From Xestospongia muta (taxonomy: Eukaryota > Porifera > Demospongiae > Haplosclerida > Petrosiidae): a DNA stretch of 64,000 bases. The position numbers and the translations under genes are program-made. The stretch is taken from assembly GCA_963693285.1 (NCBI GenBank), contig OY848925.1, forward strand, positions 1,838,932-1,902,931, read 5' to 3'. The notes beneath the pieces are model-generated. The model was not told where the DNA came from, did not search any database, and saw nothing but the letters and a program-made list of their open reading frames with translations. Each line of letters starts with the position of its first letter. Positions within the stretch are counted from its first letter, which is position 1. Of this stretch, positions 13,313 through 26,922 are shown in pieces.

Positions 13313-16300
13313 TTACACATGATGTGTACTTTCATTTGAATCATTAGTTATGACAGCACTCTTCATCTAGAATATAAAAACAACAATAATTATAATTATA
13401 TTATTGTAACATAACTGGCTTCATTTCTTGTGAATCACTTAATGCCTTGTCATTAGAATTATTTTGTTTGTCAACAAAACTTAATCTGGGAACAGCATAC
13501 TCCTCTTCAAATACATTCTTACCATCTGGGTCTTTGTACAGAGACCACATCTATACATATGCATTAAACAATCCAACATTCTAAGTGAAAAAATATCTTT
13601 ACCTTTGGTACAAATGTCAATGTAATTGTACCAGTTGCAGCCAACAACATTGATGTAGTAACAAATCCAATACCAATATTACTGTAATCTTGAAGAACAT
13701 ATGAGAAGACCAGCATACAAACAGAAGCAATAGCAACAATATAGACAATATCAATCACATCCTTTGAGTCATTGACTGCCTTTATCTTAACATTACGAGT
13801 TTTAATTGCCAATATGACAGCTATTATTTCTAGGACTCCAAGATATAATAAGATGATAGTAAGCCAAATGTATGAGATTTGTGAATGGCAATTAATACCA
13901 TAATATTCAACCAGAATACCTTTTTCCTAATAAATTATTAAAAAATGATGAATATATAATAACAGTTGACCATGATGTCAATATTATGTACATACTCACA
14001 TTTTTCTTAGGCAATTGTTCTCGATCTAACTCATAAAAAGGACCAGGTCGAGTTTGTGGTATAGCTGTCCCAAGTATCAACAGTGCTAGTGTAATGGACT
14101 CAATGATCAGTACAAAAACAATTAGATGTTTATCTGTGATCACCTAATGAGGAATGTTGTGACCCAAGTCCTTATATACATAGAGTTTTACCTTTTTCTT
14201 TGCTGTTGGATTACTAAATATATAATAAATTCTTAGCATTTTAGCTAAAATTGGTCCAAAGAATAAAGTAATTCCAACAACTAATGTCCAAACATTGGCC
14301 TATTGGAAACAAGGCAGAACTTGTAACTTGTTATTAATAGATGTTTACTAACTGTACAAGATAATGTCACATATATGTTATTATGAGAAGCATTAATAGC
14401 AAAGAATGCTGAACCATAGAATATGATCATTCCAATTGCAATAAAATAGTTCAAGTTAGGAGTAGTCAGACGAACAATCCTGCCAGGATTTATTTAAAGA
14501 TATGTAAACAATGAATAAAACATACTTTCTTTTCCTGAACACAATGCTAAATATTAGACAAACAATTGAGAACACAATACCAAGGGATGCCCAGGTATAA
14601 GTAATTGCTACTAGTGCTGTCACAACAACAGTTTTGTCTTCAATAGGAGAACCATCAGGTGGTGGACCCACTATATAACCTCAATTCAATTTGAGAGCAC
14701 TCAATGTAAATCATACCTGGCCAAACTGTAGAGTTGTTCTCATTGGGTAAATAAACTATTTCACCACTAGTTTTGTTGACTGTAGCATATATTATCAATG
14801 AATCTGTTATAGCAAGGCAAAAAACAAACATACAATTAAGAAAATATTTATACCAACAAATATTATATTACATACGTTTTACACCACATACATTTTGTTC
14901 ATATAGATACTAAACATATTCTCTTTATAAAATATACCACTATTGTTAAGTACTCACAATTTCGGTATTGTTGTAGATAAAGAGTTCCTAATTTTCTGAT
15001 CCATTTGGATTAAAACTTACATCACCCTACATATATAAATGCTAAATACCATGAGTGTTTTCTTTGTTATAAACTCACTGATTTTCCTGTGAACTCAGTG
15101 TTTAATAAGTTATATCTTAGTAGACAGTCAGTACCAGTAGTCCTGTTATATAATGGAGTGAATGGTCCTATACAGTTAGTCTCATTAACTGTATTGTCAT
15201 TAATCATATTTAGAGTTGAATTCAAAGCTAGTCCAAGACTCCAAACAGCATCATAACCATAAGATGAAATACTGGATCTCTCATCTTCCTATAGACATAT
15301 AGTACTTTATATTACAGACACTTACAATATACACTTACTTCAGTATATTGTTGTACAACTATCCCTCTCTCTACTACTTTAATAAGTTGTCGTGTAGTAC
15401 AGTGTACACTAAGATCAGATAAGAGCCAGTCTTTATTATACCATCCATGTAGTAACCAACCATAGTCAGGATAATAGATCCCTCTACTGTAAGCCTACAG
15501 ATAAGATTCATTTAATATATTATACATTGTATATACTATATAAAGTACCTCACATAGAACTTTTTTTGCCATATCCTCAAAAGTATTGAGAAAGTATATT
15601 CTAGCGTCATTATCTCTCTTTAATTAAAGGACATATAATAGCAGATATGTAACAATATAATATAACTTACAAACAATTGTACAATGTTTGAAATGTTCTC
15701 ATGTGACCAGACATGAATAGTAGTGAGCACAGTGATGTTCAGCAGAGCCAAATTCTTTATTAACCAATCCTCATTCTACAAATATTAATAGATATTCTAA
15801 ATGTTTGACATATTTTTAATGTGGAATACCATCATAAATTTATTTTCTACTTCTGTGATAATAGATATTTGTGACCATCCATAGAACTTGATAACAGTAG
15901 CCAATGTTTGAATAACAGGTTCATCAGAAGGATATAGTTGATAGTAGTTCATTGATTGTTTAACAGTGTCTGGTGTGTATGATATCTATAAAGGATGGAA
16001 CATGTTATAACAAAGAGATGTTAAAATACTTGAACAATTAATAAAATGTCAAAGATAAAAAAATATATATAGTAGATAAGTAATGTGTTCAAATAACTAG
16101 TTACTGTTAAAATTTGTAGTTGTAACTTTATTATTTAAAGTAACCACCAAATTCCATTAGCATTACTATAGATACATTCTGTTTAGCCAAGAAAAGAGAT
16201 CAAAGTTGATCAACTAAATTAAATGTTTGCTAATATATTGCGTGGACTACTTGGACTCATTATATTGAGATGCTAATTTTTAATTTTAAGTTTTTAATCT

Positions 16301-17034
16301 TGATTCAAAATATAAAGCTAAAACTAATACATTTGATTAGAAAAACAATTTCAATTATATAAATGTATTAGAGTCAAAAACTCAAATATTATCATGTTAT
16401 TACTATATGACTATAAAACTGTTGACATTGACTCTACTTAAATGTTTAAAAAATGACTCATGATGAAGAGGTTAAAATTTATACTATTTACCTCAGCATA
16501 TGTGCTGAGGTAAATAGTATATAGACTGCAGTCTATAAAATAGCAGACACACATTTTGTATTTAGGTAGCAGACTTACCAGTGGTACATTTTTATATTCA
16601 GCTATACTTATCAGAGCATTAGTAGCTGGAGAACAACCTCCACCAATGATAGCTATCAGAGATTGTGATATTATGGGATCTGTGATATACTTAAATACTC
16701 TTTTAATAGTAGAGGACTCATCATTGCACTAAATAGAATGAGATCAATCATAACATATCACTTTCAATTGTAATATAAAATATATTAATTATATATATTT
16801 ATATATTACCTTTATATCAATTTCTACAATAATATGCACTCTATATCCTGGAAATATATCCCTATTGATATCTTCAACTGCATTTTGAACACCATCTAGT
16901 GCTTCAGTAGAATTGTATTGAGATGAATTAGAATACACAAACAGAATTCCAAGACTATGAGGAGATCCTTTAGCAACTAGGGCACATATCCATATTATGA
17001 GAGCTGCTAACCAGAGAGTACGGGAAAAGGTCAT
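13313..17034 (-). CDS. GR3: GABA-B-like class C GPCR with frameshift in exon 8
   Basis: Third array-1 receptor, with the same exon plan as GR2. Exon 1 begins at the ATG at 17034; the last exons give MWSLYKDPDG (about 13552) and the terminal MKSAV...THHV, with the stop at 13313. All exons but one are open. In exon 8 one base is missing compared with GR2 and GR4 (gatcc near 14998 where they have gattcc). This shifts the frame into a TAG at 14988-14990, before the first membrane helix, so as written the gene would give only the ligand-binding domain. It is either a very young pseudogene, a secreted-domain allele or a sequence error; nothing else is damaged. Intron 2 contains a 40 bp palindrome. 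Confidence 0.8.
16481..16520. repeat. 40 bp near-perfect palindrome in GR3 intron 2
   Basis: Two 20-base arms, reading atactatttacctcagcat and its complement, meet without a spacer and differ at one position. It is absent from the same intron of GR1 and GR2. It could fold as a hairpin; its origin is unknown. Confidence 0.8.
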
Positions 17035-17085
17035 TTTCTTAATGAACAATAGGCAGATAACTGATATTAATAATACAATTTTTGT

Positions 17086-17095
17086 AGGTGTGGTT
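17086..17095 (-). promoter_or_regulatory. Candidate promoter motif of GR3
   Basis: The aggtgtggtt decamer again, 52 bp upstream of the ATG. The flanks here are more diverged from GR1 and GR2 than the motif is, which mildly favours selection on it. Confidence 0.38.
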
Positions 17096-17288
17096 TTCTT
17101 TAGACAGCTACACGTGCTACACTGAAAATAATAGTTAAATATGGTTAATTAAGATGTTTAGACTACGTTAATAAATGAAAAGAATATCAATGTTTACTAA
17201 TATACTAAATTAATGAAATGTTAAGAATATCAATGTTTACTGATATATAATAAATTAATGAAATGAAAAGAAAACCAATATTCACACT

Positions 17289-17357
17289 GGTCTCGTCCCC
17301 AGACCTACTTGCAAGCTAAAGTAGCTTTAGCTTGCGAGTAGGTCTGGGGAAGAGACT
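17289..17357. repeat. Imperfect hairpin-forming inverted repeat
   Basis: Two arms of about 33 bases (ggtctcgtccccagacct... and its near complement ...aggtctggggaagagact) surround a tiny loop. It occupies the spacer position where GR1 and GR2 carry the hAT remnant, and is more GC-rich than its surroundings. It could be a foldback or MITE-type element; no clear target-site duplication was seen. Confidence 0.7.
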
Positions 17358-17364
17358 ATGTTCA

Positions 17365-19022
17365 CACATGCATCATTGTAAAAATTGATTAATTGAATGA
17401 TTTCTTGTGTTGCATATCATGTTCACTTTGGTTACATGATGAATACATCTAGTATTTAAAACATATATTGTTTTTACTAATAGTTACTATGGAATTGACA
17501 GTTCATGTAGTTTATTAATAACTTCTAATGACGTATGTGTGAGGTACAAATTCCATGGTGACACCCTACACCAGCATTTATTTTGTCTATGGTGATATTA
17601 AACAAATGTTCATACCTTTGGCTATTACCTGCATGATTTGACATTCCTGAGTAAAGTTATAGTACGAATCAATGACAGTATGATGTTTACTACTTTGAAT
17701 TAGTGTTTACTCACATTGATTAACAGATGGTTAAATAATTCCTTAAACTTGTGCTCTTTTATAGAAACAGATACAAAAACAAACATAAAATAATTATAAT
17801 GTCACACGTCATTGGATTAATATAATTACAATAATTATATTATTGTTTTATAGTCTATATATAACACATTAATTAATTGACAGATTTATTTTTACTTAAT
17901 CAAACGTTCAAAAATATTTAGTGCTTACATCTATTTTTATCAAGCTTAATATTTTGTCATTTAACTTGACACAGCATTATCCAAATCAATAGTATTTCTA
18001 TTGTCATTACTGGTGAACTGAACCCAATAGATGGACAATGACTACACCAGTTCATAACATAGGCATTTCAATTACTTCAGGAATGTTAATTAAATGTAAC
18101 TACATTATTAAAAAAAATTTGGCATTATACCTATTACTGATATTTGTGAGTAATATAAATAACTTAAAAGTTAACGCAATAACTGTGTCATAATTATTGT
18201 AGTTCTTATAATCATCATTACTACTGATAATAATTACATACAATTAACTAGTACACACTGAACTGAACTGATTCATCTCAGTAGCTATATATTGTGCCCA
18301 AAAATTAAACTCAAAAGCTAAAGAAAAACTTAATATGATAAGTCATTACATGTAAAAGGCAACATTATATCATTTTAAATAATTAGTTATTAACATTGTG
18401 GTTATTGTGTGGTGGGTGATTACATTATTACAACTGTAACAGTAGTTATTGGAACTGTAGTCAACTCTGCCACGCCTACCACAAACTGTGTTTGCTAATT
18501 ATTAAATGCAGTTATATATAATTAGTATTATAAATAAATTAGGATATCATGTAGAATTTTCAGTTTAGAACAACAACATATAACAAACAATATGACCTTT
18601 AGATGACCTTCATCAAAATCTTGTCATGTATCAGCATAATGAGTCTATTAAAATAATGTAGAATTATTGTTAAGAACAAATATCTTGATGAACATTTAAA
18701 TCTGCCACATATTAATATTACGGCACAATAATATAAGTCAATACACAAACATATCTTTTATTCTAATTTGCTTCTAAATAAATAATAGTAAAAGTACTTG
18801 AGTACAATGCATATCTTTGCAGTTATAAGCAGTTGATAATAGACCCAGGGTAGATTATCAAAATATTATATGACATTTTACATCAGATATTTCCAGTTTA
18901 AAACTATTGATAACAAAGCAATTTTCAATTCCTATTGATACAAATGTGATTTTGATTACTGTTAAATGGAGAGTATAAGTGACTATTGTGACATACACAA
19001 TACAAGAGCAAGTTTAATGGTT

Positions 19023-19083
<61 letters not shown>

Positions 19084-19275
19084 ATATAAGTTTGCGTAGT
19101 TCATAATAATAAATGTTAATTCATAATATAAATAAATTATAAAAATAACAATAATATGTATATTATAAACAAAAATATAAACAAAATTATGATTATTCAT
19201 ATAAACTAATTAATATCTACAGTATATTTTTTGTCAAGTTTGAAGAAAGATTTTCTTAATGCACTTAAGGAACAT
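17365..19275. other. Receptor array spacer with a TA/TG/TATG microsatellite
   Basis: Spacer upstream of GR3 and downstream of GR4, a diverged copy of the other array spacers. A compound microsatellite (TA, TG, then TATG) lies at about 19024-19088. The frame translated through it (Thr-His runs) is not a gene. Confidence 0.65.
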
Positions 19276-22200
19276 TCACATATGATGTGTATTTCCATTT
19301 GATTCATGAGTTGTTATGACAGTACTTTTCGTCTAAAATATTGGAATGATTATAATTATAGTTATATTATTGTAACATACTGGCTTCGTTTCTTGGAAGT
19401 CACTTAGTATAGCATTGTCAATGTAACCATTTTGTTTGTTTATAAAACTTGATCTGGGGACAGTAGACTCCTTTTCAAATATGTTCTTACCATCTGGATC
19501 TTTATACAAAGACCAGATCTATACATACCATAGCAAAAATTAAACAATTCAATATTTTAAGCTGCTTACCTTTGGTACAAATGTCAGTGTTATAGTACCA
19601 GTTGCTCCTAACAACATTGATACAATAAAAAAACCAGTGCCAATATTACTGTAGTCTTGAAGAACGTATGAGAAGACCAACATACAAACAGAAGCAAGAG
19701 CCACAATATAGACAATATCAATCACATCTTTAGAATCATTGACTGCCTTTATCTTAACATTACGAGTTTTAACTGCCAATATAACAGCTATTATTTCAAG
19801 GACTCCAATATATATTATGATGATAATAAACCAAATGAAAGAGATTTGTGAATAGCAGTTTAAACCATAATATTCAACCAGGATACCTTTCTCCTATTAA
19901 AATTACAATGAATAACTTATGACTTATTAACTAATGGAAACAGTATGTCAATATTATTATGAACACACTCACATTTTTCTTAGGACAGTGTTCACGATCT
20001 TCATCATAAAAAGGGTCAGGTCTAGTTTGTGGTATAGCTGTCCCAAGTATCAACAATGTTAGTGCTATGGACACAGTGATCAGTACAAAAACAACTAGAT
20101 GTTTATCTGTGATCACCTAATGAGGAATGTTGTGCCACAAGTCCTTATATACATAGAGTTTCACCTTTTTCTTTGCTGTTGGATTACTAAATATATAATA
20201 AATTCTTAACATTTTAGCTAAAATTGGTCCAAAGAATAAAGTAATTCCAACAATTAATGCCCAAATATTAGCCTATTAGAAACAAAAAAGAACTTTTAAC
20301 TTGTTATCAATTGATGTTTGCTTACTATACAAGAAAATTTCACAAACGTTTCATTATGAGAAATATGAACCGAAAAGAATGTTGAACTGTATAGTATGAT
20401 TATTCCAATAGCAATAAAACAGTTCAAGTTAGGAGTAGTCAGACGAACAATCCTGCCAGGATTTTAATCGATTTATAACATTATGTAAATGATGAATAAA
20501 ACATACTTTCTTTTCCTGAAAACAATGATGAATGTTAGACAAATAATTGAGAACACAATACCAAGGGATGCCCAGGTGTATGTAATTGCAACTAATACTG
20601 TTGAATAAACAGTTTTGACTTCAATAGGAGAACCATCAGGTGGTGGACCCACTATATAACCTCAATTCAATTTAAGAGCACTTAACTTAAATCATCATAC
20701 CTGGCCAAACTGTAAAGTTGTTCTCATTGGGTAAATAAATTATTTCACCACTAGTTTTGTTGACTGTAGCATACATTATCAATGAAACTGTTATAGCAAG
20801 GCAAAAACAAATGTGCAATTAAGAAAACATTTTCATAAATAACTGCATAATTATATTACATATTTTTGTACCAATTTAAATACTAAACAGATTCTCTTTA
20901 CAACATGTACCACTAGTTTCAAATACTCACAATTTCGGTATTGTTGTAGATAAAGAGTTCCTAATTTTCTGATTCCATTTGCATTAAAACTTACGTCACC
21001 CTACATATATAAATGAAATACCATAAGTGTTTTCTTTGTTATAAACTCACTGATTTTCCTGTGAACTCAGTGTTCAATAAGTTATATCTTAGTAGACAGT
21101 CAGTACCAGTAGTCCTGTTATATAATGGAGTGAATGGTCCTATACAGTTAGTCTCATTAACTGTATTGTTATTAATCATATTTAGAGTTGAATTCAAAGC
21201 TAGTGCAAGACTCCAAACAGCATCATAACCATAAGATGAAATACTGGATCTCTCATCTTCCTATAGACATATAATACTTTATATTACAGTCACTTACAAT
21301 ATACACTTACTTCAGTATATTGTTGTACAACTATCCCTCTCTCTACTACTTTAGTAAGTTGTTGTGTAGTACAGTGTACACTAGGATCAGATAAGAGCCA
21401 GTCTTCATTATACCATCCATGTAGTAACCAACCATAGTCAGGATAATAGATCCCTCTATTGTATGCCTATAGATAAGATTAATAAATTTTAATTCATACA
21501 TTGTATTTACTATATAAAGTTACTATACCTCACATAGAATATTTTTTGCCATATCCTCAAAAGTATTAAGAAAGTATACTCTGGCATCATTATCTCTCTT
21601 TAATTAAAGGACATATAATAGCAGATATGTAATAATATAATATAACTTACAAACAATTGTACATTATTTGAAATGTTCTCATGTGACCAGACATGAATAG
21701 TAGTGAGCACAGTGATGTTCAGCAGAGCCAAATACTTTATTAGCAAATTCTCATTCTATAAAAAATAAAATTATAAACGTATATAAACTAAGCTATTAAT
21801 TAAAACAATATATTGACAGATGTTTACGCAGAATACCGTCATAAATTTATTGTCCACTTCTGTAATGATAGATATCTGTGACCATCCATAGAACTTGATA
21901 ACAGTAACCAAGGTTTGAATAACAGGTTTATCAGAAGGATATAGTTGGTAGTAGTTCATAGATTGTTTAACAGTATCTGGTGTGTATGATATCTATAAAG
22001 AAATAAAACAAACTAATATAGCTCAATAATAATGTGGTATTGTATAATGTCTGCATCTTTGTAAATAACATCAAAGTAACATCAAAACCACTATTATTAA
22101 AGCTTAGTGTCAAATGAGATCAAAGGAAAGAAACAGGAAGCTCAAAATAAAGTTTTCAAGCTTTCCAGTCAAAATATGACTAGTTAGACATAGTTCAGTA

Positions 22201-23026
22201 CTCTAATAATATTTTAGATCCTATAAAAGCAACACATAAAACCAAATTGTGTAAGCAAATTATGAATTATATTACAACATACTAATTTGCTCAGCCTTAA
22301 GTAAACTGTTGAGGTAATTAGAGTATTTGCAATTCAGCACTTTTTAAAAAAGTTGTTCATGCTCATATACAAATAATCAAACTATAAACAGTTAAAATTG
22401 ACTTTACACAGTTTGATGTAACAATGTTTGTGTGGAAAGAAGAGGTTAAAATTGATGCTATACCCAGTTCAGTGTAGTTTCAAAAAGGCACAAGTGCAGA
22501 TAGGACAAAAACATTAAATGGAAATATTACCTTCTTTAGTATTGAAGACAACTATACAATCTATTTTGTGTTAAGATAACAGACTTACCAATGATATATT
22601 CTGATATTCAGCTATACCTATAAGAGCATTAGTAGCTGGAGAACAGCCTCCACTAATAATAGCTATCAGAGGTTGTGATGATATGGGATTTGTGATGTAC
22701 TTGAGTACTCTTTTAATAGTAGAGGATTCATCATTGCACTAAAAAGAATAAGAACAGTCAAAATTGAAAGGAGAGTTTTTATGAATATAACATTTTACCT
22801 TGATTACATCAATTTCTACAATAATATGTACTCTATATCCTGGTAATATATCTTCATACTCAATATCTTCTATTGCCTCTTGAACACCATCTAGTGCTTC
22901 AGTAGAATTGTATTGAGATGAGTTAGAATACACAAACAGGACTCCAAGACTATGAGGAGATCCTTTAGCAACTAGGCCACATATCAATATGAGAACAGCT
23001 AGCCAGAGACTAACGAAAAAAGGCAT
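19276..23026 (-). CDS. GR4: GABA-B-like class C GPCR
   Basis: Fourth array-1 receptor, open in all exons checked. The ATG at 23026 begins a signal peptide (MPFFVSLWLAVLILICGLVA), followed by a Venus-flytrap domain like the other copies. Differences from them: the exon 2 loop reads SGGCSPAT instead of GGGCSPAT, and helix 2 has NCFIAIG where GR2 and GR3 have NYFIAIG. The tail starts IWSLYKDPDG rather than MWSLYKDPDG. The exon before last ends at a strong gtatgt donor, and the last exon encodes TKSTVIT...THHM. This supports the same two-exon tail in GR2 and GR3. Expected role: ligand-activated signalling through G proteins; ligand and partner unknown. Confidence 0.87.
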
Positions 23027-23089
23027 ATTATTAATATGAAGATATGGAGAAAGCTTAATATTAAATTATAATTATAATAAAACTTTGGT

Positions 23090-23099
23090 AGGTGTGGTT
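23090..23099 (-). promoter_or_regulatory. Candidate promoter motif of GR4
   Basis: Fourth copy of the aggtgtggtt decamer, 64 bp upstream of the ATG. The surrounding bases differ clearly from the other three upstream regions. Confidence 0.38.
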
Positions 23100-26000
23100 G
23101 TCTGTAGAAAGCCACATTTCAAACACGTGCTACACAATTTGACAATTAGGTTATAATTCAGGTTACAAGACACTTCACAGTAATGAAACGAAAAGAATTT
23201 TCAATGTTTATTATTGCGGGTACAGGATACATGCATGATGGGTCACTTAATGAAGGGAGCAGACTATACAAACTTAATTTGTAAAGAATATTTCTGGAAC
23301 CCTTTAACAGATGACCTAGAATTACTGTAGTGGTATGGGAACTTAGACTGTAGTATAGTACTACAGTTTGTGTAGACAGTGATAAAAAGGTCTTGCTGGA
23401 AGTCAATACTTTGATATGTATGATTTATATAAATGATGGGGATCAGTTTAATATACAACAAAGTATGGCTGCCAGACCTATAGGGATTGCTGTTTATATC
23501 TAACATGGCATAGTTCATTGATATACCCACTTTATATGGATTTGATATAGAACCAATACTTCTAAATAACTTATGACAACTTCAAGATTTTAGACTTTCA
23601 GGTTCAATATAAAGCAACTGTGTCAATTTGATCAAGTTTGATTCTATACAATGATAACTATTATACTTATAGTATATCCTTGTATACTCAGAGCCTGTGC
23701 CATGTACACTTGGTACCCTTTAATGTCACTTTGTTATTACATGTATTATGGCAGACTTTTAATTATGATGATGATTAAAACAGCATAAATACTTAAGACA
23801 TAAAAGTCCATACAAATTAAAATTGAAATTGTACACAAAAACTGGGAATTTTAGAGAAATTATTTGTGTTATTTTATTTTATTTGTTTTTGAGGATTATG
23901 AATATAATATAACACCAATTGTTTGTGGTAGAAATTAGAAAACTTAATGTTTATAAACCAACCGCAACATTAATTGGTAATGAAAACTTCCTGATCTAAG
24001 TTAATTCATGTTCTTACAATTAACCTGGACAATTGACTAAAAATAATTATTATTACTATATTATACTGAGTTAATTCGGGATAATTAAAAATTACCAACT
24101 ATAATATTGTTTATGATTATTGAATTATAACATATTATCAGAAACTGATTTGGTTCTAATTAGAAATATTTAGTTATCATAATTGCTATTATTAGACTTG
24201 ATTAGCATTTATCACAAGCACAACCCACTGAGTTCCACCTGCTGAAATTTTGACTTCATCCAGACACAGACAGTAACAGACTGAGAATTAAGACAGCTGG
24301 AACTTAGCTAAGAAGCAAATAGGATCTTCAATTCCTCAAGAGGCAGTGCCATAGAGTGGCTCACTGAGATGTGACAACCTAAAATGACAAACTGAATAAA
24401 GTCAGTACTACTGTATAATGAGTTGATGTCAATTTGCTAAGTTGTACATATGAAGCTTGAAGTCTATAATGATATCTAAATTGTCTGCTCAGTAGTGGAT
24501 TGTTGTAAGATGTTAAAACTTATATTTCAGTAGCTAGCATATGTTATACTAAGAAATATAGCTGATGTCAAGTCAAACAAGTTTAACAACTTATTACCAT
24601 GTAATGTAAACTACATAGAGTATATTGATATATGCCATATTATGGTGGGCAGACCAAAGGCATGACATGTCCATAGGCTTTACAGTTATTGGTCTAGATG
24701 TAACTGAGTGACATGATCAATATCCTCATTCATAAGTGGTATTAATAACAACAATATAATATAAAAGCTAAAATATTCAGTAGTAAAATGGCCTAGATAT
24801 ATTTATCCCTCAGCTATAAAGTTGATGTGCCATTTTAACACTCTTAGCTGACATAAAATCTATTTGATTTATATAGATATGTTCTATATTACATTTATTC
24901 TCAATTTAATCTAGCTGCCAACACGTTTTAGCAACTTACTGATTACGTAATCAACAGATTATACCAAAGTATAATTGGTATGTTGGAGTGTTGAGTATTT
25001 TTGAATTGAATTTTAACGTGGAGCTAGCTGGTTCATAGAGTCTATATGTAAATAGACAAAACGAATTGATTTAGCTATAGGAAACACATTGTATAATAAA
25101 TGGTTGCTCTAAGCATGTTTAATAGTTTATGAAGACAACAAAATTTCATGCACAATGCTTACAAATATTAACTTACAAATCTTAGAGACTTATATTTATT
25201 TCTATTTTAGTGCATTTTCCTATATTACCTTTTAGCTAAATACAAAGCGTTTTTAACTGCCAAAATTATAGTAAGTATATAAAGAATTTATTCCTTAAAC
25301 TACTAATTGCATATCATAATAAATAATATGAACACTATTAAAACTAACAATAATTTATTATAATTATTAATAATATGTTTCATATGTACTTCAAGGCTGT
25401 GTGTTTACAGTACTTATTAAAATGGTCCTCATGGCTACCATGTCATTACAAAATCATTGTTCATATACAAGAGGGCAATGTTTTAGAAAGCACATTCTCA
25501 ACAACTGATTCCCACAAAGACATCAAAACAGTTTTGTTTGCTTGCTAAAACCTGTCAATATAGCTATGAAACTAAACGACAACACTATCCTTACTCTCAT
25601 GATCAATAATCTACAGGCTAAGGTAAATATATACTACTTCATTGTACAAATGTACAGTTAATATGTCATAGATACCGGATGTCAAATCAAGCAAGTATAG
25701 ATGTTTATCTCTGTCCATTAAGGAAGGCAACTAAAAGTACAGTTTTCATACTATTTTTAACATTGATTTATAACATGATAACGTAGTATGATGATTTTAA
25801 CATACCCTTAATATGACCTGTCTCGTTTGGAAGAAGGAAAAAAATGCACAGATTACCAATATCACAATAAAATTCAGAACTAAGAAAGAGGTAAGTCTTT
25901 TATTGTTACATTGTTTAATAGATTTATTATTATTTATAGTTGAAAACACTCAAAAGTTTATTAAAATTGTTTACTGATTTAGAGAGAGATTTGCAAACAA

Positions 26001-26922
26001 AACATCAAGTAACTATAATTTCATGTGTCATTGGATTGGTATATAATGTATTATTGTTATATAGCAAGATTCACAAGATTTAACTCAAACTAATACACTC
26101 AATGATAGACAGACTGAAGTATACATCTATGTTTAACTAATGATTAACTTTGACGTTGTATATTAAAACTATATTATGTTTAATTTTAGATGACAGTTGA
26201 GACATTTTGTTCTATAGAAGAGGTAACATCTGACTATTAACAGTACATACCATTTATAATAGTTTGTATTATACATACAGCCACTGACACAGCAACCTCC
26301 ATCAACTGTTAGTGCAACAACATTGAGGAAAATCCATACAATGAGGTACAATCAATAATTATTACACTCTAATTATTATTCCGATTTTTAGGACTATATT
26401 GAACAATTAAGTTTTCTACCATAAGTATTATACCAATTACTACCTCATAGAGCATCACAAGATTATCATGGAGTATTTATATTACCTCAATTGGGATTCT
26501 TATTATTACAATTATCTTGTACCCCTTATCAAGTACCATAAATTCATCTACAATACTATCAATAACTTAATTAACAAACTATTTCAATGACATATTTTTA
26601 ACACAACCATTAATTAATATAATGAATACGAATTTTAATAATTAATTATATACATTTTTAAGCTAAATAAGTTTGCTATCTATTGTATTATATTAATAAT
26701 TGATTAAGGTTGAAACAGACACCAATTTATCATTCAACTAATTTTAAAAACTGTATGACTCTGAAAATATTATCATTATTCTAACAACAAACATACTATT
26801 TACAAAACAACACAACTCAATAATGACAAAAAATATGTAACAATTATTATAATAATATTTATGAATACAAGAACTGATAGAACCAAACTCTAAGAAAACA
26901 TGGCAAAGCACAATGTTACTAT
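23100..26922. other. Gene-poor intergenic region
   Basis: Nearly 3.8 kb between GR4 and the 3' end of GR5. Short minus-strand frames at 23158-23530 and 26169-26351 match no family I recognise and are not flanked by a consistent exon chain. A few splice-like sites occur (for example after 25890), but I could not link them into a gene. No RNA gene or clear transposon was seen. Confidence 0.5.

Noticed and set aside
16789..17049. Earlier receptor start codons, for example at 17049 in GR3 or 36304 in GR5
   Set aside because: The upstream codons are TTG or GTG; the first ATG gives a clean signal peptide in each copy.
18925..19200. 91-codon frame with Thr-His runs
   Set aside because: Produced by a TG/TATG microsatellite in a spacer.
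23158..23530. Overlapping 80-90 codon minus frames upstream of GR4
   Set aside because: No family resemblance, no splice partners, and not conserved in the other array units.
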